Assembly (NCBI GenBank): GCA_947095535.1
Contig: OX352773.1
Span: forward strand, 103,927,948 to 103,991,947
Source of the DNA: Poecilobothrus nobilitatus
Lineage: Eukaryota; Arthropoda; Insecta; Diptera; Dolichopodidae
Reading direction: 5' to 3'
DNA length: 64,000 nucleotides
Positions within the stretch are counted from its first letter, which is position 1; each line of letters opens with the position of its first letter. Below, one piece after another: positions 11,050 to 21,384 of this stretch. Below the pieces are notes generated by a model that did no database searches, was not told the DNA's origin, and was given only the letters and a program-made list of their open reading frames with translations. The position numbers and the translations under genes are program-made.

Positions 11050-12344
11050 ATGGAGTGTATGAAATCTGAACTTGATCTTTTTGCGTCATTACCCGTACAA
11101 ACAATTATTTTTCGTTCAGAAGAGGAAGCATACAATCCCTCAGCATCTTTAAAGGCATCACCTTCAACTATAGAATTTGTTTCGCTTGGAAATGGAGATA
11201 CATATCGAGATTTATCCTCAACCTACATTAAATCTAAAGTTCAAATATTAAAAAACCGGAACTGATACAAGAGCAGCCCCGCAACCCAATGTTGTAAATA
11301 ATTTATTACACTCATTGATTAAACAATGTAGTGTAACTCTAAACGGGAAAAACATCACTCCTTCAGACTCCTTATACCATTATAAAGCATACTTAATTAC
11401 TTTACTAAATTACGGTCCAGATTCCAGTCAAACACATCTGGAAGCATCTGTTTGGGAATTGGATAAACCAAATATAAATGATTTCAACAATTCTGGTTCT
11501 AAATCAAGACAAAAATCATACAACAATTCTGCAATAGTAGAATTAATGGGAAAATTACATGTAGATTTCTTCAATACTTCCAAATTACTTTTAAATAATG
11601 TTGACATTCGAATTTCTTTAGCATTAGAGAAATAAGATTTTTTTATTTTCTTTAACGATAACGATGAAAGCTATTTAAAAATTCTCGAAGCTACATTATA
11701 CATGAAACATTTAACCTAGTATTAGAAACAGTAATCCTAGTATATTGATAGCACATAATACTGTATTAGAAAAGGCTAACGCAAAATATTTTTACACTAG
11801 AAGTGAAATCAAATCATTTACAATTCCAGCAAACACTTCCAACATATCATTAGACAATATATTTATAGGACAAATACCAAAAGCTCTTCTAAATATTATG
11901 TATGGTAAACAATGAAAATTTTAATGGTAAAAGATCAAGAAACCCATACCATTTGGATCATCAAAATCCTACTCAATTTCAATTAATGGAATGAATGGAA
12001 TGCCTACACCAAACTCTGTAATTGAAACAAGTTTTACATCGAATAATTTTTGCACTTCTCGTGCATATTTAACATTATTTAGCGGAACAGGTATACATCA
12101 TTCTGATAGAGGACATCAAATTTCAAAAGAACTATTTTCAAAAGGTTATACAATACTAGCTTTTTATTTATCACCAAATGGTTCTGGAATTGATACAAGT
12201 CAGGGTTTATTAAACTAGGGAGTAGTGAAGATTGAAGCCAGACTCAGTGCGCCATTAACTTCAACACTAACATGCATTGTGTTTGCAGAATTCGATGCTA
12301 ATATCGAAATTGATTGAAATCGCAACGTCTACGTAAACATATAA
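11050..12344 (+). pseudogene. Major capsid protein, double jelly roll (lineage A)
   Basis: Polinton MCP, recognised by FVSLGNGDTYRDLSSTYIK, the NNLLHSLIKQCSVTLNGKNI strand, SRQKSYNNSAIVELMGKLH, LLLNNVDIRISLALEK, ISLDNIFIGQ-type remains and the C-terminal SRAYLTLFSGTGIHHSDRGH. The frame breaks near 11,250, at a stop at 11,633, repeatedly over 11,700-11,990, and at two stops near the C-terminus (12,216 and about 12,315). Intact homologues are about 440-500 residues; this copy retains the whole span but cannot make the protein. The last codons NRNVYVNI end at 12,344. Confidence 0.85.
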
Positions 12345-12380
12345 AAAGAAGTTCAGTGTACCACTTCTATTCATTTAAAA

Positions 12381-12746
12381 ATGGCCTGTGCTCTGGTAGA
12401 TTTATCGTTCTGTACGGACGACAACAATACAATATTTGTAAAAAATCTTGCTGTAGCAGGAATAAAAGAAAAATGTAAAACTATTGTAAAAAAATTGAAG
12501 TATAAATTCTCCACCACAGATTTAAAAAGAACAGATTTTGAAAATAATTCGTTTGGACATATTGTTAACGAAAAAACAACTAAAAATTTAATAAATTTGC
12601 TTGAAAAATTCGATATAGTCTTAACAAATGGAAAACTTAAAGCTGCATTTTTAACAACTTTAATAAGATCAAATACCCGTTTAATCGATATTTCCCGTTT
12701 GCAAGATAATGAATACACTTCAGATTTGAAAGGTACTGAAATGTAA
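12381..12746 (+). CDS. Conserved Polinton protein E1, exonuclease-like (lineage A)
   Basis: 121 residues, MACALVDLSFCTDDNNTIF at the start. Homologues are 33,164-33,496 (B) and 45,076-45,408 (C). A first strand ends in Asp (ALVDLSFC), followed by VAGIKEKCKTIVKKLKYKF and ILTNG-type strands. The same layout appears in protein E2 (13,750-14,235), and I infer that the two are paralogues with an RNase H/DEDD-exonuclease-like core lacking the usual DxE. In lineage A the stop has shifted, adding about 12 codons that overlap the protease reading frame (12,709 on). Confidence 0.5.
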   Translation: MACALVDLSFCTDDNNTIFVKNLAVAGIKEKCKTIVKKLKYKFSTTDLKRTDFENNSFGHIVNEKTTKNLINLLEKFDIVLTNGKLKAAFLTTLIRSNTRLIDISRLQDNEYTSDLKGTEM

Positions 12747-13124
12747 TAACTTAACACGTAAAATCTTTAGAGGTGTTTATACTCTTGACCAATTACCAAA
12801 ACAAGTTTTAAAACCTAGTATTTTGGTGGTAAATACTGATACTTCTAATGAAAAGGGAACACATTGGATAGCAATATTTGTTCCAGTTCAAGGGTGTGAA
12901 GAGTATTTTGATTCATTTGGAAATCCGCCGTTTTCAATAATAATCGTTTACAAAGTACATCTGTTTGGGGACATTATTGTTGTGTATATCTATGGATACG
13001 AAGTTCCCGTAAGAGCATGAAATATTTTCTTAATTTATTTGACACATCATCCGCACTTAAAAATGGTAAAAAAATACAAAGATTATTTCGAAAAATTTTT
13101 AAAAAATGTGCAGAAAAACTATAA
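12709..13124 (+). pseudogene. Adenain-type cysteine protease, catalytic Cys lost (lineage A)
   Basis: Adenovirus-protease family (peptidase C5-like) maturation enzyme. The His motif is GTHWIAIFVP and the acidic residue lies in EEYFDSFGNPP. The Gln is in NRLQSTS. The cysteine motif, CGQYC in copy B, reads VWGHYCCVYLW, so the nucleophile is Trp (TGG at about 12,967). The frame also carries a TGA six codons in and a frameshift near 12,930. Start ATG 12,709 corresponds to the overlapping start seen in B and C. Would have cleaved capsid precursors during virion maturation. Confidence 0.8.
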
Positions 13125-13172
13125 ATACAAAATTCTAAAATAGAATTCATCAGTTAAAACAAAAAAAAAACA

Positions 13173-13832
13173 ATGGAGCAACTAACAAAATCAGAAGTAT
13201 TTGAAATACAAAAAGGTGAGCCAGCGCAGAACCTTTTATTAAGCTATATATATTTTTTGGATAAAAAACAAACCATAAAAATTCAAATTGGATTTAATAT
13301 TGAAAATTTTGCTGCATCAATAATTTTCCAACGACAAAACAAAGTCATAAGCGAAATTAATTATTTGGAGTGGTATACATTTTATCACGATTTTAAAAAC
13401 AGTCAAGCAAAATTAAATTCAAAAGGATTTTCGCTAACGTTTAATCATGCTGAGCGCCCTAAAAAACTTACATTGCAGCTACATGAGTACACCAGTTTTT
13501 GTCTTATGCTAGATTTTATACAAGCAGTGATGTCATATAACAATGGAGCTGAACTAAACATACGAGAATATGTATTCAAATATTTTAAGAGATGTATTGA
13601 AAAGAATAAACTACGATTGGAACAAGAAGATTTCTACAATCCAATGAATTTACACATAGCTCAGTGTAACTATTCCAGACTATTCTATGAAATTCGTTTG
13701 TTTTTGTCAGAAAAAATATCTTGGTCAAAAATAAATAAAACAAATATTTTTAAAACCAATTATTTTCTTTTATTAAATACATATACAAATTCATACAATT
13801 TTTTACAGCACATCTTTGTAAATTTTCCATAA
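13173..13832 (+). CDS. Conserved Polinton protein of ~190 aa, function unknown (lineage A)
   Basis: Residues 1-195 align with the 187-aa proteins at 32,010-32,573 (B) and 45,934-46,497 (C). Shared marks: LLLSYIYFLDKKQTIKI, LEWYTFYHDF, LDFIQAVMSYNNGAELNIRE and IAQCNYSRLFYEI. The last ~25 residues are read-through into the antisense of the converging E2 gene (stop at 13,832), so the original stop near 13,755 seems lost. Mixed alpha/beta with no motif I can name. Its place directly behind the protease is the same in both lineages, which points to a late or virion role. Confidence 0.7.
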   Translation: MEQLTKSEVFEIQKGEPAQNLLLSYIYFLDKKQTIKIQIGFNIENFAASIIFQRQNKVISEINYLEWYTFYHDFKNSQAKLNSKGFSLTFNHAERPKKLTLQLHEYTSFCLMLDFIQAVMSYNNGAELNIREYVFKYFKRCIEKNKLRLEQEDFYNPMNLHIAQCNYSRLFYEIRLFLSEKISWSKINKTNIFKTNYFLLLNTYTNSYNFLQHIFVNFP

Positions 13833-14235
13833 TGTGATGATGAGGGCAAATGGTGGTGAAATTCCTTAGTTTCTGAAGAGATGGAATGTCTTTATCTAAA
13901 TTGATAACTTCTACTGAACTCAAAACAAATTCATCTAAAAATTCCTTTTTCTGGTACCCCTTTACGTAAACGACATCAAATGAATTTAAATGTTCCTTTA
14001 AGATATTTTTAAGTTCTAAATATTCTATAAATCCATCATCCCAGTCAAGACCATTTACTTGCGTTTTATTGAATTTATTTTGCTGTTTAACATCACTATT
14101 TAACTCCTCGAACGAATAAGGTGGTTTAAACATAAACAGCATCGGTATCAGAGACCCATCAGCTATCAAAGAAAATTCTTTTAAGAAATATTGCTTATTA
14201 TTTCCAACACTAAAATGTACTGCCTTGCTGCTCAT
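13750..14235 (-). CDS. Conserved Polinton protein E2, exonuclease-like with Cys/His tail (lineage A)
   Basis: 161 residues starting MSSKAVHFSVGNNKQYFLKE. Landmarks: FKPPYSFEEL, NGLDWDDGFIEYLELKNIL, VVYVKGYQKKEFLDEFV, PSLQKLRNF and a tail CPHHH ... CAVKNC that could bind zinc. Lineage B has a homologue at 37,900-38,388. Proteins of this pattern occur in arthropod Polintons and related viruses, but I know no proven function; the alternating strand/helix order resembles E1 and suggests a degenerate 3'-5' exonuclease or RNase H-like fold. Its position differs: here it converges on the 190-aa gene, in B it lies beside the ATPase. Confidence 0.6.
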   Translation of the reverse strand: MSSKAVHFSVGNNKQYFLKEFSLIADGSLIPMLFMFKPPYSFEELNSDVKQQNKFNKTQVNGLDWDDGFIEYLELKNILKEHLNSFDVVYVKGYQKKEFLDEFVLSSVEVINLDKDIPSLQKLRNFTTICPHHHIMENLQRCAVKNCMNLYMYLIKENNWF

Positions 14236-14269
14236 TTTGTCTACTAAATTAAAATAACTTGAAAACCTC

Positions 14270-14560
14270 TAATAAGGACCGATAACGGACCCTGAAGGAC
14301 CGATAACGGACCCTCAAGGACCGATGCCGGACCCTCAAAGACCGATGCCGGATCTTGGGACTATATTTCGGACCTCTGAGGACCGAACCCTCAAGGAACG
14401 AAATCGAACCTTGGGGACTACATTTCGGAGCTCCGGAGACCCCATCAAGAATCAAGAGAGGGGGGTCGCCAAAATAAGACTCCACTTTAAAGAGGACGGG
14501 ACCTTAGGGACCGATATTGGACTTTCGGTGATCAGATATCGGCTCTCCAGAAACAAGGGT
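14270..14560. repeat. GC-rich short tandem repeat array in Polinton A
   Basis: A unit of 21 bp, AAGGACCGATAACGGACCCT plus one base, repeats about four times from 14,275 to 14,355. It then decays into a longer-period pattern in which CTTGGGACTATATTTCGGA and CTTGGGGACTACATTTCGGA recur about 60 bp apart. Internal inverted pairs occur (CCTCTGAGG, CGGAGCTCCG). The block is much richer in G+C than the surrounding element. It sits upstream of the E2 start (14,235, minus) and of the small ORF at 14,832 (plus), where lineage B has its integrase. Confidence 0.75.
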
Positions 14561-14831
14561 TGATTTAAATGGATTACCCTGAAATGGATTAGCCAAATTC
14601 TTACTGACTAATATTTTAACTCCTCTACATAGTGATTTTTTTATATTGGTGGCACCATAGTAATTTAGTTCTTAGACATAGTTTAGAAAATATACAGTGA
14701 TTAATTATTAATGGGAATGCAAAAATATAATTTGCATATTTTAGAAAGTGTTATATATGATGCAAAATATTTGTATGTTGCATAAAAAAAGTATAAATTG
14801 ATTTGAGTTTTTAAATTAATTTTTAATTAAA

Positions 14832-15053
14832 ATGGAAGTACCGGAGCCATTCGAAGAAATAATTGGAAAATGTGATATTTTCCAATTAAAAGGAAAACTA
14901 ACATTCAATTATGAAATCAAATTGAAGGACCTTTCTAGAGGAGGAGCAGCTGAGAAATTGTTATGTGCAGAAAAGATGCCAAGTGAGCACGACTTGGAAG
15001 TGCTAATTGGACTAGTATGCAGGGAAAAGATATCTTTTTTATCAAATCAATAA
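14832..15053 (+). CDS. Small unknown ORF upstream of PolB (lineage A)
   Basis: 73 residues, ATG MEVPEPFEEIIGKCDIFQLK, open to TAA at 15,053, preceded by the TATAAA-containing stretch GTATAAATTGATTTGAG about 35 bp upstream. KLKDLSRGGAAEKLLCAEK and a small hydrophobic patch are the only notable features. It has no counterpart in lineage B and I do not recognise it. The ATG context (AAAATGG) is good, which is why I list it. Confidence 0.35.
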   Translation: MEVPEPFEEIIGKCDIFQLKGKLTFNYEIKLKDLSRGGAAEKLLCAEKMPSEHDLEVLIGLVCREKISFLSNQ

Positions 15054-15408
15054 TAAATACCATTAATTATTTAACAAGGAACTAAACATATGAGGAAATT
15101 TAAACCCTCCTAAATTCCTTTGTTAAGTCATAATTTTTTCTAATAATTTCTAAATTTCATATTGTTGCAATCTTATAAACACACCTATAGAACATGACTT
15201 TTCGCATGATGGAATTTAATTTCAATCTTAATAAATTTCCTTATTCTATAGAACTATTAGAATTTCTCGTGCTTAATCCTTGATTCAATTAAAAAAGTCT
15301 TTATTCTTTGTTTTTATATATAAAAATGCTGTGAACTTGAAGTAAAAAATTTAAACAGTAAAACACTTTTGACCGGAAAACAATCCGTGCGTGATAAAAC
15401 TTATTAAA

Positions 15409-18400
15409 ATGTCGAAAAAACTTCTTTTAAAAAAATTCTTCGAGGAAGGTCCGAAATTCGAAATAATTAACGAGAGAAACCAGTTTTCTAATCGGTTTAG
15501 AGTAACGTCGCGTAAAAATAACTTTTAAAAAAAATAGGTACCAAGTAACGAAGATTTGTTGTCGTGCAATTTGTTTAAAGATGCAATAAACGAAATTGTA
15601 GAATATTCACTCCGGAACGTTAACGCAGATGACCTAGTTGGAATAACATTTTTTGGACAAAATTTTCAAGAACGAACACCGGGTTGGATTAGCTACAAAC
15701 CAGCAAGCACCATGAAGTTTTAAGATATATGGGAATTAATTTATAAAATATTTCAAAGTCATTCCGAGTAATTCATTTGAGCTTACTACTACTATCGTTA
15801 ATATGCCCACAGGAACCGGCCGAGGTAAAAAATATTTTACGTTTGAAGAAGATAGCTTGAAACGAAAAGGAGTGGTGACTATTAAAAACAAGGACAATCT
15901 ATGTTTGATTCGGTCTGTAGTTGTTGGCAAAGCTTTTGTTACAAAAGCAATTACAAAAACAAATAAGAGACAACAATCAAAAATTGCAATCGATCTTAGC
16001 GAATGAGCTAGTGCAGAAAACCCAAGCAGATATAACAAAAAATACAGGATTATTTTGGGGATCAGTACAATATTGTAGTGTACTGTTATGGCGACAATAA
16101 AAGTATTATTTTTAATGGACAAAACAATAGCAAGAGAATTAATTTGTATTATTACAATAACCATTTTAACGTGATTACTTCACTTACATCAGTTTTCTGC
16201 TCAAGCTATTATTGTGAAAAATGCAATGTGAGTTACAACAATAAAAATTCTCATAAATGTGGTGGTAAATGTCGTTGTTGTCAACAATCTTCCCTGTGGG
16301 ACAAAATACCTGTAGATGTATCGTGTAACAAATGTAAGCGCTCTGTTAGAGGAGAAAATTGCTTTAGAAACCACTCTAATACTATTTGTTCACAAGTTTA
16401 TAAATGCTTAAAATGCTTTAAATTATATTCAACTGGTTCTTTACACACATGCGATTCTATTTTTTGCAAACATTGTTACAAACTTGCAAAAAGAAATCAT
16501 TTTTGTTTCATTAATGTTGATGTAAGAACGCCAAATGTCGAGAATTTTGTTTTTGTATTTTTTGATTTAGAAACAATGCAGGAAACAACACTGTACCAAA
16601 AGCAAAGTCACGACGTTAAATTACATGAACTAAACCTGTGTGTTATATCAACAAGATGCCATTGTTGCATAGATGAGTCTAAGTTGCACTTTTGCTTACA
16701 ATGTGGTTATAGGACAACAATTTTAAAAACAAATGTAATTTCAAGTTTTATTGATTATATTTTAAAATTCAAGTAACAAAAATTCAAGAAAGTTAGGTCG
16801 TGGCTCATAACGGACAAAGCTTTGACCATCAATTCATTTTAAATGAATTATTGAATAAAAGTAATTTAGAACCAAAATTAATTATGGGAGGAACAAAAAT
16901 CATTCAAATGAAAATAAATAACATCAAGTTTTTAGATTCTTTAAATTATTTTCCAATGGCTCTGGCTCAACTGCCAAAAGCTTTTGTATTACCGGTTAAC
17001 GTTAAAAAGTCACTTTCCACATTTATTTAATACTAGAGAAAATGCTAATTACATTGGGCCTGTACCTGCACTACACTATTATAATCCAGATTCAATGAAA
17101 GAAGTAGAACGTAAAGAATTTTTGGATTGGTATGAGAAAAACAAGCAAATTGAATTTGATATGCAGCATGAAATAGAAGATTACTGTAAAAATGATGTCT
17201 TATCTTAACAGAAGTTTGTATTAAATTTAGAAATCTTATGTTAAAAAAAAGCAACGTGTGCCCTTTTACTGAGGCCACTACTATAGCATCAGCCTGCAAT
17301 TTAGTGTTTCGTAGAAACTTTTTAAAACCGGACATAATTAGGCTAATACCGAAAAGTGGTTACACACTTACAGATATTCAATCAAAAATTGCTCTGCAAT
17401 GGCTGATTTGGGAAGAAGATCAGAGAAGTATCAATATTTGTCACGCAGGTAAAGAAAAAGAAGCAATTATATATGATTTAAAAGTAGAAACAAAACAAAT
17501 ATTTGAGTTTCATGGGTGTTACTATCATGGACACCCTAAATGTTTTCGATATAGACGTAACGAACAACTTGGCGCTTCCGAATTTGATACATTGGATGCT
17601 AGATTTGAGTCTACTATTGCAAAAACAGAGCGATTAAAATCTTTTGGATATGAAGTTATTGAAATGTGAGAATGCGATTTTAGACAACAAATAGATGAAA
17701 ATGAAGAAATGTCATATTTGTCAACTCATCCAATATTAAAAAATATTCCTTTAAATGCTCGAGATGCTTTTTACGGTGGACGAATGGGAAACACAGTTTT
17801 ACATTATAAATCTAAAGAAGGAGAAAAAATAAAATATATCGATATTTGTTCTTTATACCCTTTTGTGTGCAAGTATGGAAAATTTCCAATAGGACATCCA
17901 GAAGCTATAGTTGGGCACGAGAAATGCTCCAAACTTAATTTAGAAACAATTGAAGGCTTAATTAAATGTGCAATTCTTCCACCTTGTTCTTTATTTCATC
18001 CACTTCTTCCAATAAAACAAAATAATAAATTGATGTTCACACTATGTTTTACCTGTAGCTCAGAAAGTAATCAAAATGAGTTCACACATTCGGAAGAAGA
18101 AAAAACATTATTAGGAACTTGGGTGGTATGAGGTGGATGAGGTAATAAAAGCTGTCCAGAAAGGCTATAAAATAATTGAAATACATGAAATATGGAGTTA
18201 TAAAATACAGCAAAATGATAAAATTTTAAACAAACCGGCTGGCCTAAAGATTGTGTTGACGAACAATGAAAACAAAAATATGTGCAAGAGTTTTTTGAAC
18301 AAGAAAATATTCACTTAAATGCTGAAAATAGCATGAAAAATCAGGTTTGCGATCTTTTGCTAAAATTACACTAAATTCATTTTGGAGGAAATTTGGTCAG

Positions 18401-19048
18401 AAAGAAAACCAAACAAAAACAATAATAATTAGAAATCCAACAGAATTGTATTCTTTGATAACAGATCCTAGTAAAGATGTTGTGCACATAATGATAATTA
18501 ACTCTGAAACACTTTTGGTAAATTGGAAATATAAAAATGAAGAAGGAGAATTTCTGAACATAGTCAACGTTGCCATAGCCTGTTATACAACAGCACAAGC
18601 TCGACTAAAATTATACAGCTTTCTTGAAAAATTAGAAGAACGCGTTTTATATTACGATACCGACTCAGTAATATATGTTTCAAAAGAAGGTGAATACGAG
18701 CCTCCTTCTGGCAACTTTATAGGAGATATGACAGATGAGCTTGAGGCTTTTGGAGTAGGAAGCTATATTACGGAATTTGTTAGTGGAGGACTTAAAAATT
18801 ACAGTTATAAGATATTTTCCACTAATACTCAAAGTGAAACGGCTGTTTTTAAAGTAAAAGGAATAAAATTAAATTACGATTCTTCAAAAATAATTAATTT
18901 TGAAAAAATTAAGGAAATGATTTTAACAAACAACAAGGATGGTATCTGTATATTATCAAAAAAATTTAGGAGAACAGATGAACACCAAGTTCTGACTGTA
19001 CCGGAATTTAAAACATATAAAATAAAAATGACTAAATTGAAAATGTAA
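15409..19048 (+). pseudogene. Protein-primed DNA polymerase B (lineage A)
   Basis: Replicative polymerase that copies the linear element from a protein primer. The N-terminal domain begins MSKKLLLKKFFEEGPKFEII at 15,409. Exonuclease motifs: FVFFDLETMQE near 16,555 (Exo I), VAHNGQSFDHQFIL at 16,801 (Exo II), DYCKNDV near 17,185 (Exo III). Polymerase motifs: KYIDICSLYPFVCKYGK near 17,835 (A), NSFWRKFGQ near 18,380 (B, where most relatives have G after W), LYYDTDSVIY near 18,645 (C). A cysteine-rich region lies at 16,230-16,500. Breaks occur at about 15,525, 15,720, 15,770, 16,006, 16,776, 17,015, 17,208, 17,667, 18,129 and 18,316. The coding sequence has no intron at the position where lineage B has one. 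Confidence 0.9.
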
Positions 19049-19389
19049 TGACTATTGTTCATCTGTACCGTTTGGATTTGTAAAGAAAAGACATTAAGCG
19101 AATGTAAAAACACCTGTAAACCTATAAAAACTTTGTAAATTTAAATTTATTTATAATAATTATAATGTTTATTTTTTGATAAAAATCACAATTCTTGGTA
19201 AATAAAAACTATATTATATGAAAGTTAATTTATCTTTTTTTTTTTTTTTTATTTTTACAATTATTTATTACATTTTTAAATATGCTTCTAATTTGCATAA
19301 TACAAAGTAATTTGTAAGAACATAAAAAATATGTGGTTCTATATTAAAAATATTTTTTCAAAATATTTTCCAATTAAACATAACAATTA
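19049..19389. other. AT-rich spacer between PolB A and its TIR
   Basis: No ORF of note. A T-run at 19,231-19,250 and A/T-rich sequence; AATAAA-type signals occur (AAATAAAAACTATATT near 19,200), which could serve polyadenylation of the polymerase mRNA. The same stretch is repeated inverted at about 43,240-43,600. Confidence 0.4.
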
Positions 19390-20132
19390 ATCATAACTAA
19401 ATACAACTTTTCTTTCCTCACGTTTTATACATTCATTTTTTACTTTAAATTACTTTAAAACTAAGATACAATAACAAAGTCAATATCTGCATTTTGTTTA
19501 TCTCACAAATAACAACTGCATTTTGCGTAATATTATGTTACAATAACCGGTTGGCCGTGAAATATTTTTATTAAAAAATTAAATAAAATTTTATTATTTA
19601 GCCGTAATCTATGTTAATATACTATAACAACAACATCATTACACTTTCTTGTTCTACATTAACCAGTTGACCTTCGAAATTACTAAAAAAAAAATACTAT
19701 CACAACAAGGTTATTGTACTTACTTGTTCTACGTTTACCTTGTTTACCTTGTCTATTATTTACAAACACACAGTAAAAACTTTTTTTTAAAAAAAAAACA
19801 AATTAATTCTTGGATATTATTTACATAGTCTATGTTATTCTAGTACAACACCTGTTTTTAGATCAATATAAAACATAAAACAAAAAATACATTAATATAG
19901 TTATATAGAAAAATATAAAATACATTATCTAGTTAACCTTCTATACCATATATAAAAACTTTTTCGAAAACTCATTATGCAAGCGCCAATCACGATATCT
20001 AATTTGCATAAATATTTCTACAAACAACATTCCTTTAAAGTTCAAACACCTGTGTCGTGAACTCATTTGCATAAACTATTGCTATCTCTTTGTGGCACAA
20101 AATTCCCACAGCCAAGTGCCCCATATACTACT
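19390..20132. repeat. Polinton A right terminal inverted repeat
   Basis: Reverse complement of 7,402-8,230 with fewer internal tandem units. The outer end reads CCAAGTGCCCCATATACTAC then T at 20,132. Inner similarity fades near 19,390 (ATACAACTTTTCTTTCCTCA). A second, inverted copy of this TIR is at 42,495-43,240. Confidence 0.85.
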
Positions 20133-20345
20133 GAAAATAAAAAATAAATTCAGAAAACAAATGTAAAATAACCGGCGTAAACGAACATGTCGTATCATCA
20201 CTAGGTAGTATACAAAGAACTTTAAAAATAGAAAACTTCGGTTTAACCAAACATTTCAAATAGTCAATTCTGATTTTCCTATACCTACTAATGGTATACT
20301 AGGCACAGACTTTTTACACCTATACTACAGTCTAAACGATTTTAA
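20133..20345 (+). pseudogene. Ty3/gypsy protease, C-terminal half (right flank of Polinton A)
   Basis: Reads KITGVNEHVVSSLGSIQRTL from about 20,168 and, after a frame change near 20,260, NSDFPIPTNGILGTDFLHLY. ILGTDFL is the conserved C-terminal retropepsin block of gypsy elements. It continues the protease half found at 7,297-7,401 across Polinton A. A minus-strand LINE endonuclease piece begins at its end. Confidence 0.7.
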
Positions 20346-21370
20346 TTATTTTATTTCTTGCAGTATTATCATTCAGCCAGTTAATATTAAAATCATCCAT
20401 TATTAAAACTGTATGTGATATTTCGCTTATTTCTTCCATTAACAAATTCAAATTACTGATAAAAGAATTCAAATTAGAGTAGTGGGGTGCCCTATAAACT
20501 GTTACTAGATAGAACACATTAGTCTTATTGTACATTCTGATGATCAAGATCCAGAATTCGGCATCTACGATAACTTTTTTGACTGACTCGAAATTCCAAC
20601 AAATTTTCAGATAAAACATACATCCACCCGTATGACGTGAACTTGAATTAATTCTTATTAAACTGTACCCAGAAATGTTTATTAAATTATCCTCGTCCAT
20701 TTCACAAAAAGATGAGTTTCAGACAAGCAAATGAAATCAAAAGTATTATTAATAGCTAGTAATTCAAGTTCATAAAAATTGTTTATAATAACCTGGCAAT
20801 TTAAATAAATTCCTACAATATCTTCTATTGATTGCTACTTAAAAATTTTTCTTTTTTCAATATTTATTTTTTTTAACAATGATGAACAATTTTTATCAAA
20901 AACATTATGCGAAATATCTAGTTGTAAATTCAGAGATTCATTCGCTCTTTTACAGTTGATACAAACTTGATTATTCTGTATACATTCTTTGGCTAGATGA
21001 TTTCCTCCACATTTCAGACATACTTTTGATGATATAGTACATTTCTCACTTTTGTGACCATACGCCAAACATTTGAAACATCTACGAACATCATAATTTT
21101 CATATATATTACAATTAACCCAACCAATCTTTATTTTCCCTACTTCCATTATATATTTGAAATCTTCTGTGCTAAGTTCAACAATTCCATTATATTTCTC
21201 TTCACTTTTGCTACTTTTGTACGATTTTATAAACTTTATTTCATTCTCGAACTTCTTTATATTTTGCTTAATAATTCTTTCTTCTCGCTCTTCTTTTTCA
21301 TATTTTTCTGTCATACCTACTATTAAAATTTTTGGTTTTATCTCTTTCAAGACAACTACATCATAATTTT
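20332..21370 (-). pseudogene. LINE ORF1 zinc-knuckle and endonuclease fragment
   Basis: On the minus strand, 21,350-20,835 encodes an ORF1 C-terminus: RCFKCLAYGHKSEKC and VCLKCGGNHLAKEC are CCHC knuckles, with a third CINC. Downstream, 20,780-20,332 is the start of ORF2, the AP endonuclease: FDFICLSETHL region, ISGYSLIRINSSSRHTGGC, YLVTVYRAPHYSNLNSF, and IMDDFNINWLND where GDFN is usual. The order ORF1 then ORF2 is right for one LINE. It ends at 20,332 with no RT. Confidence 0.8.
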
Positions 21371-21384
21371 TATTAATTTTATTT

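Larger units (their letters stand above)
7402..20132 (+). mobile_element. Polinton A (Maverick/Polinton), degenerate
   Basis: A 12.7-kb element bounded by terminal inverted repeats that begin AGTAGTATATGGGGCACTTG at 7,402 and end with the complement at 20,132. Genes run left to right: ATPase, pX-like, scaffold-like, structural, core-like, MCP, exonuclease-like E1, protease, conserved 190-aa protein, E2 (minus strand), small unknown, PolB. Ends beginning AG are usual for Polintons. I do not see an integrase gene, and the 6 bases outside each end (TTAATT and GAAAAT) do not match, so the target-site duplication is lost or the ends were rearranged. Nearly every gene carries frameshifts or stops. 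Confidence 0.85.

Noticed and set aside
13755..13832. Last 25 codons of the 219-codon lineage A protein
   Set aside because: They are antisense of the E2 C-terminus and absent from homologues; read-through, not an added domain.
21054..21366. Plus-strand Phe/Ile-rich ORFs
   Set aside because: Antisense of the LINE ORF1 coding sequence.
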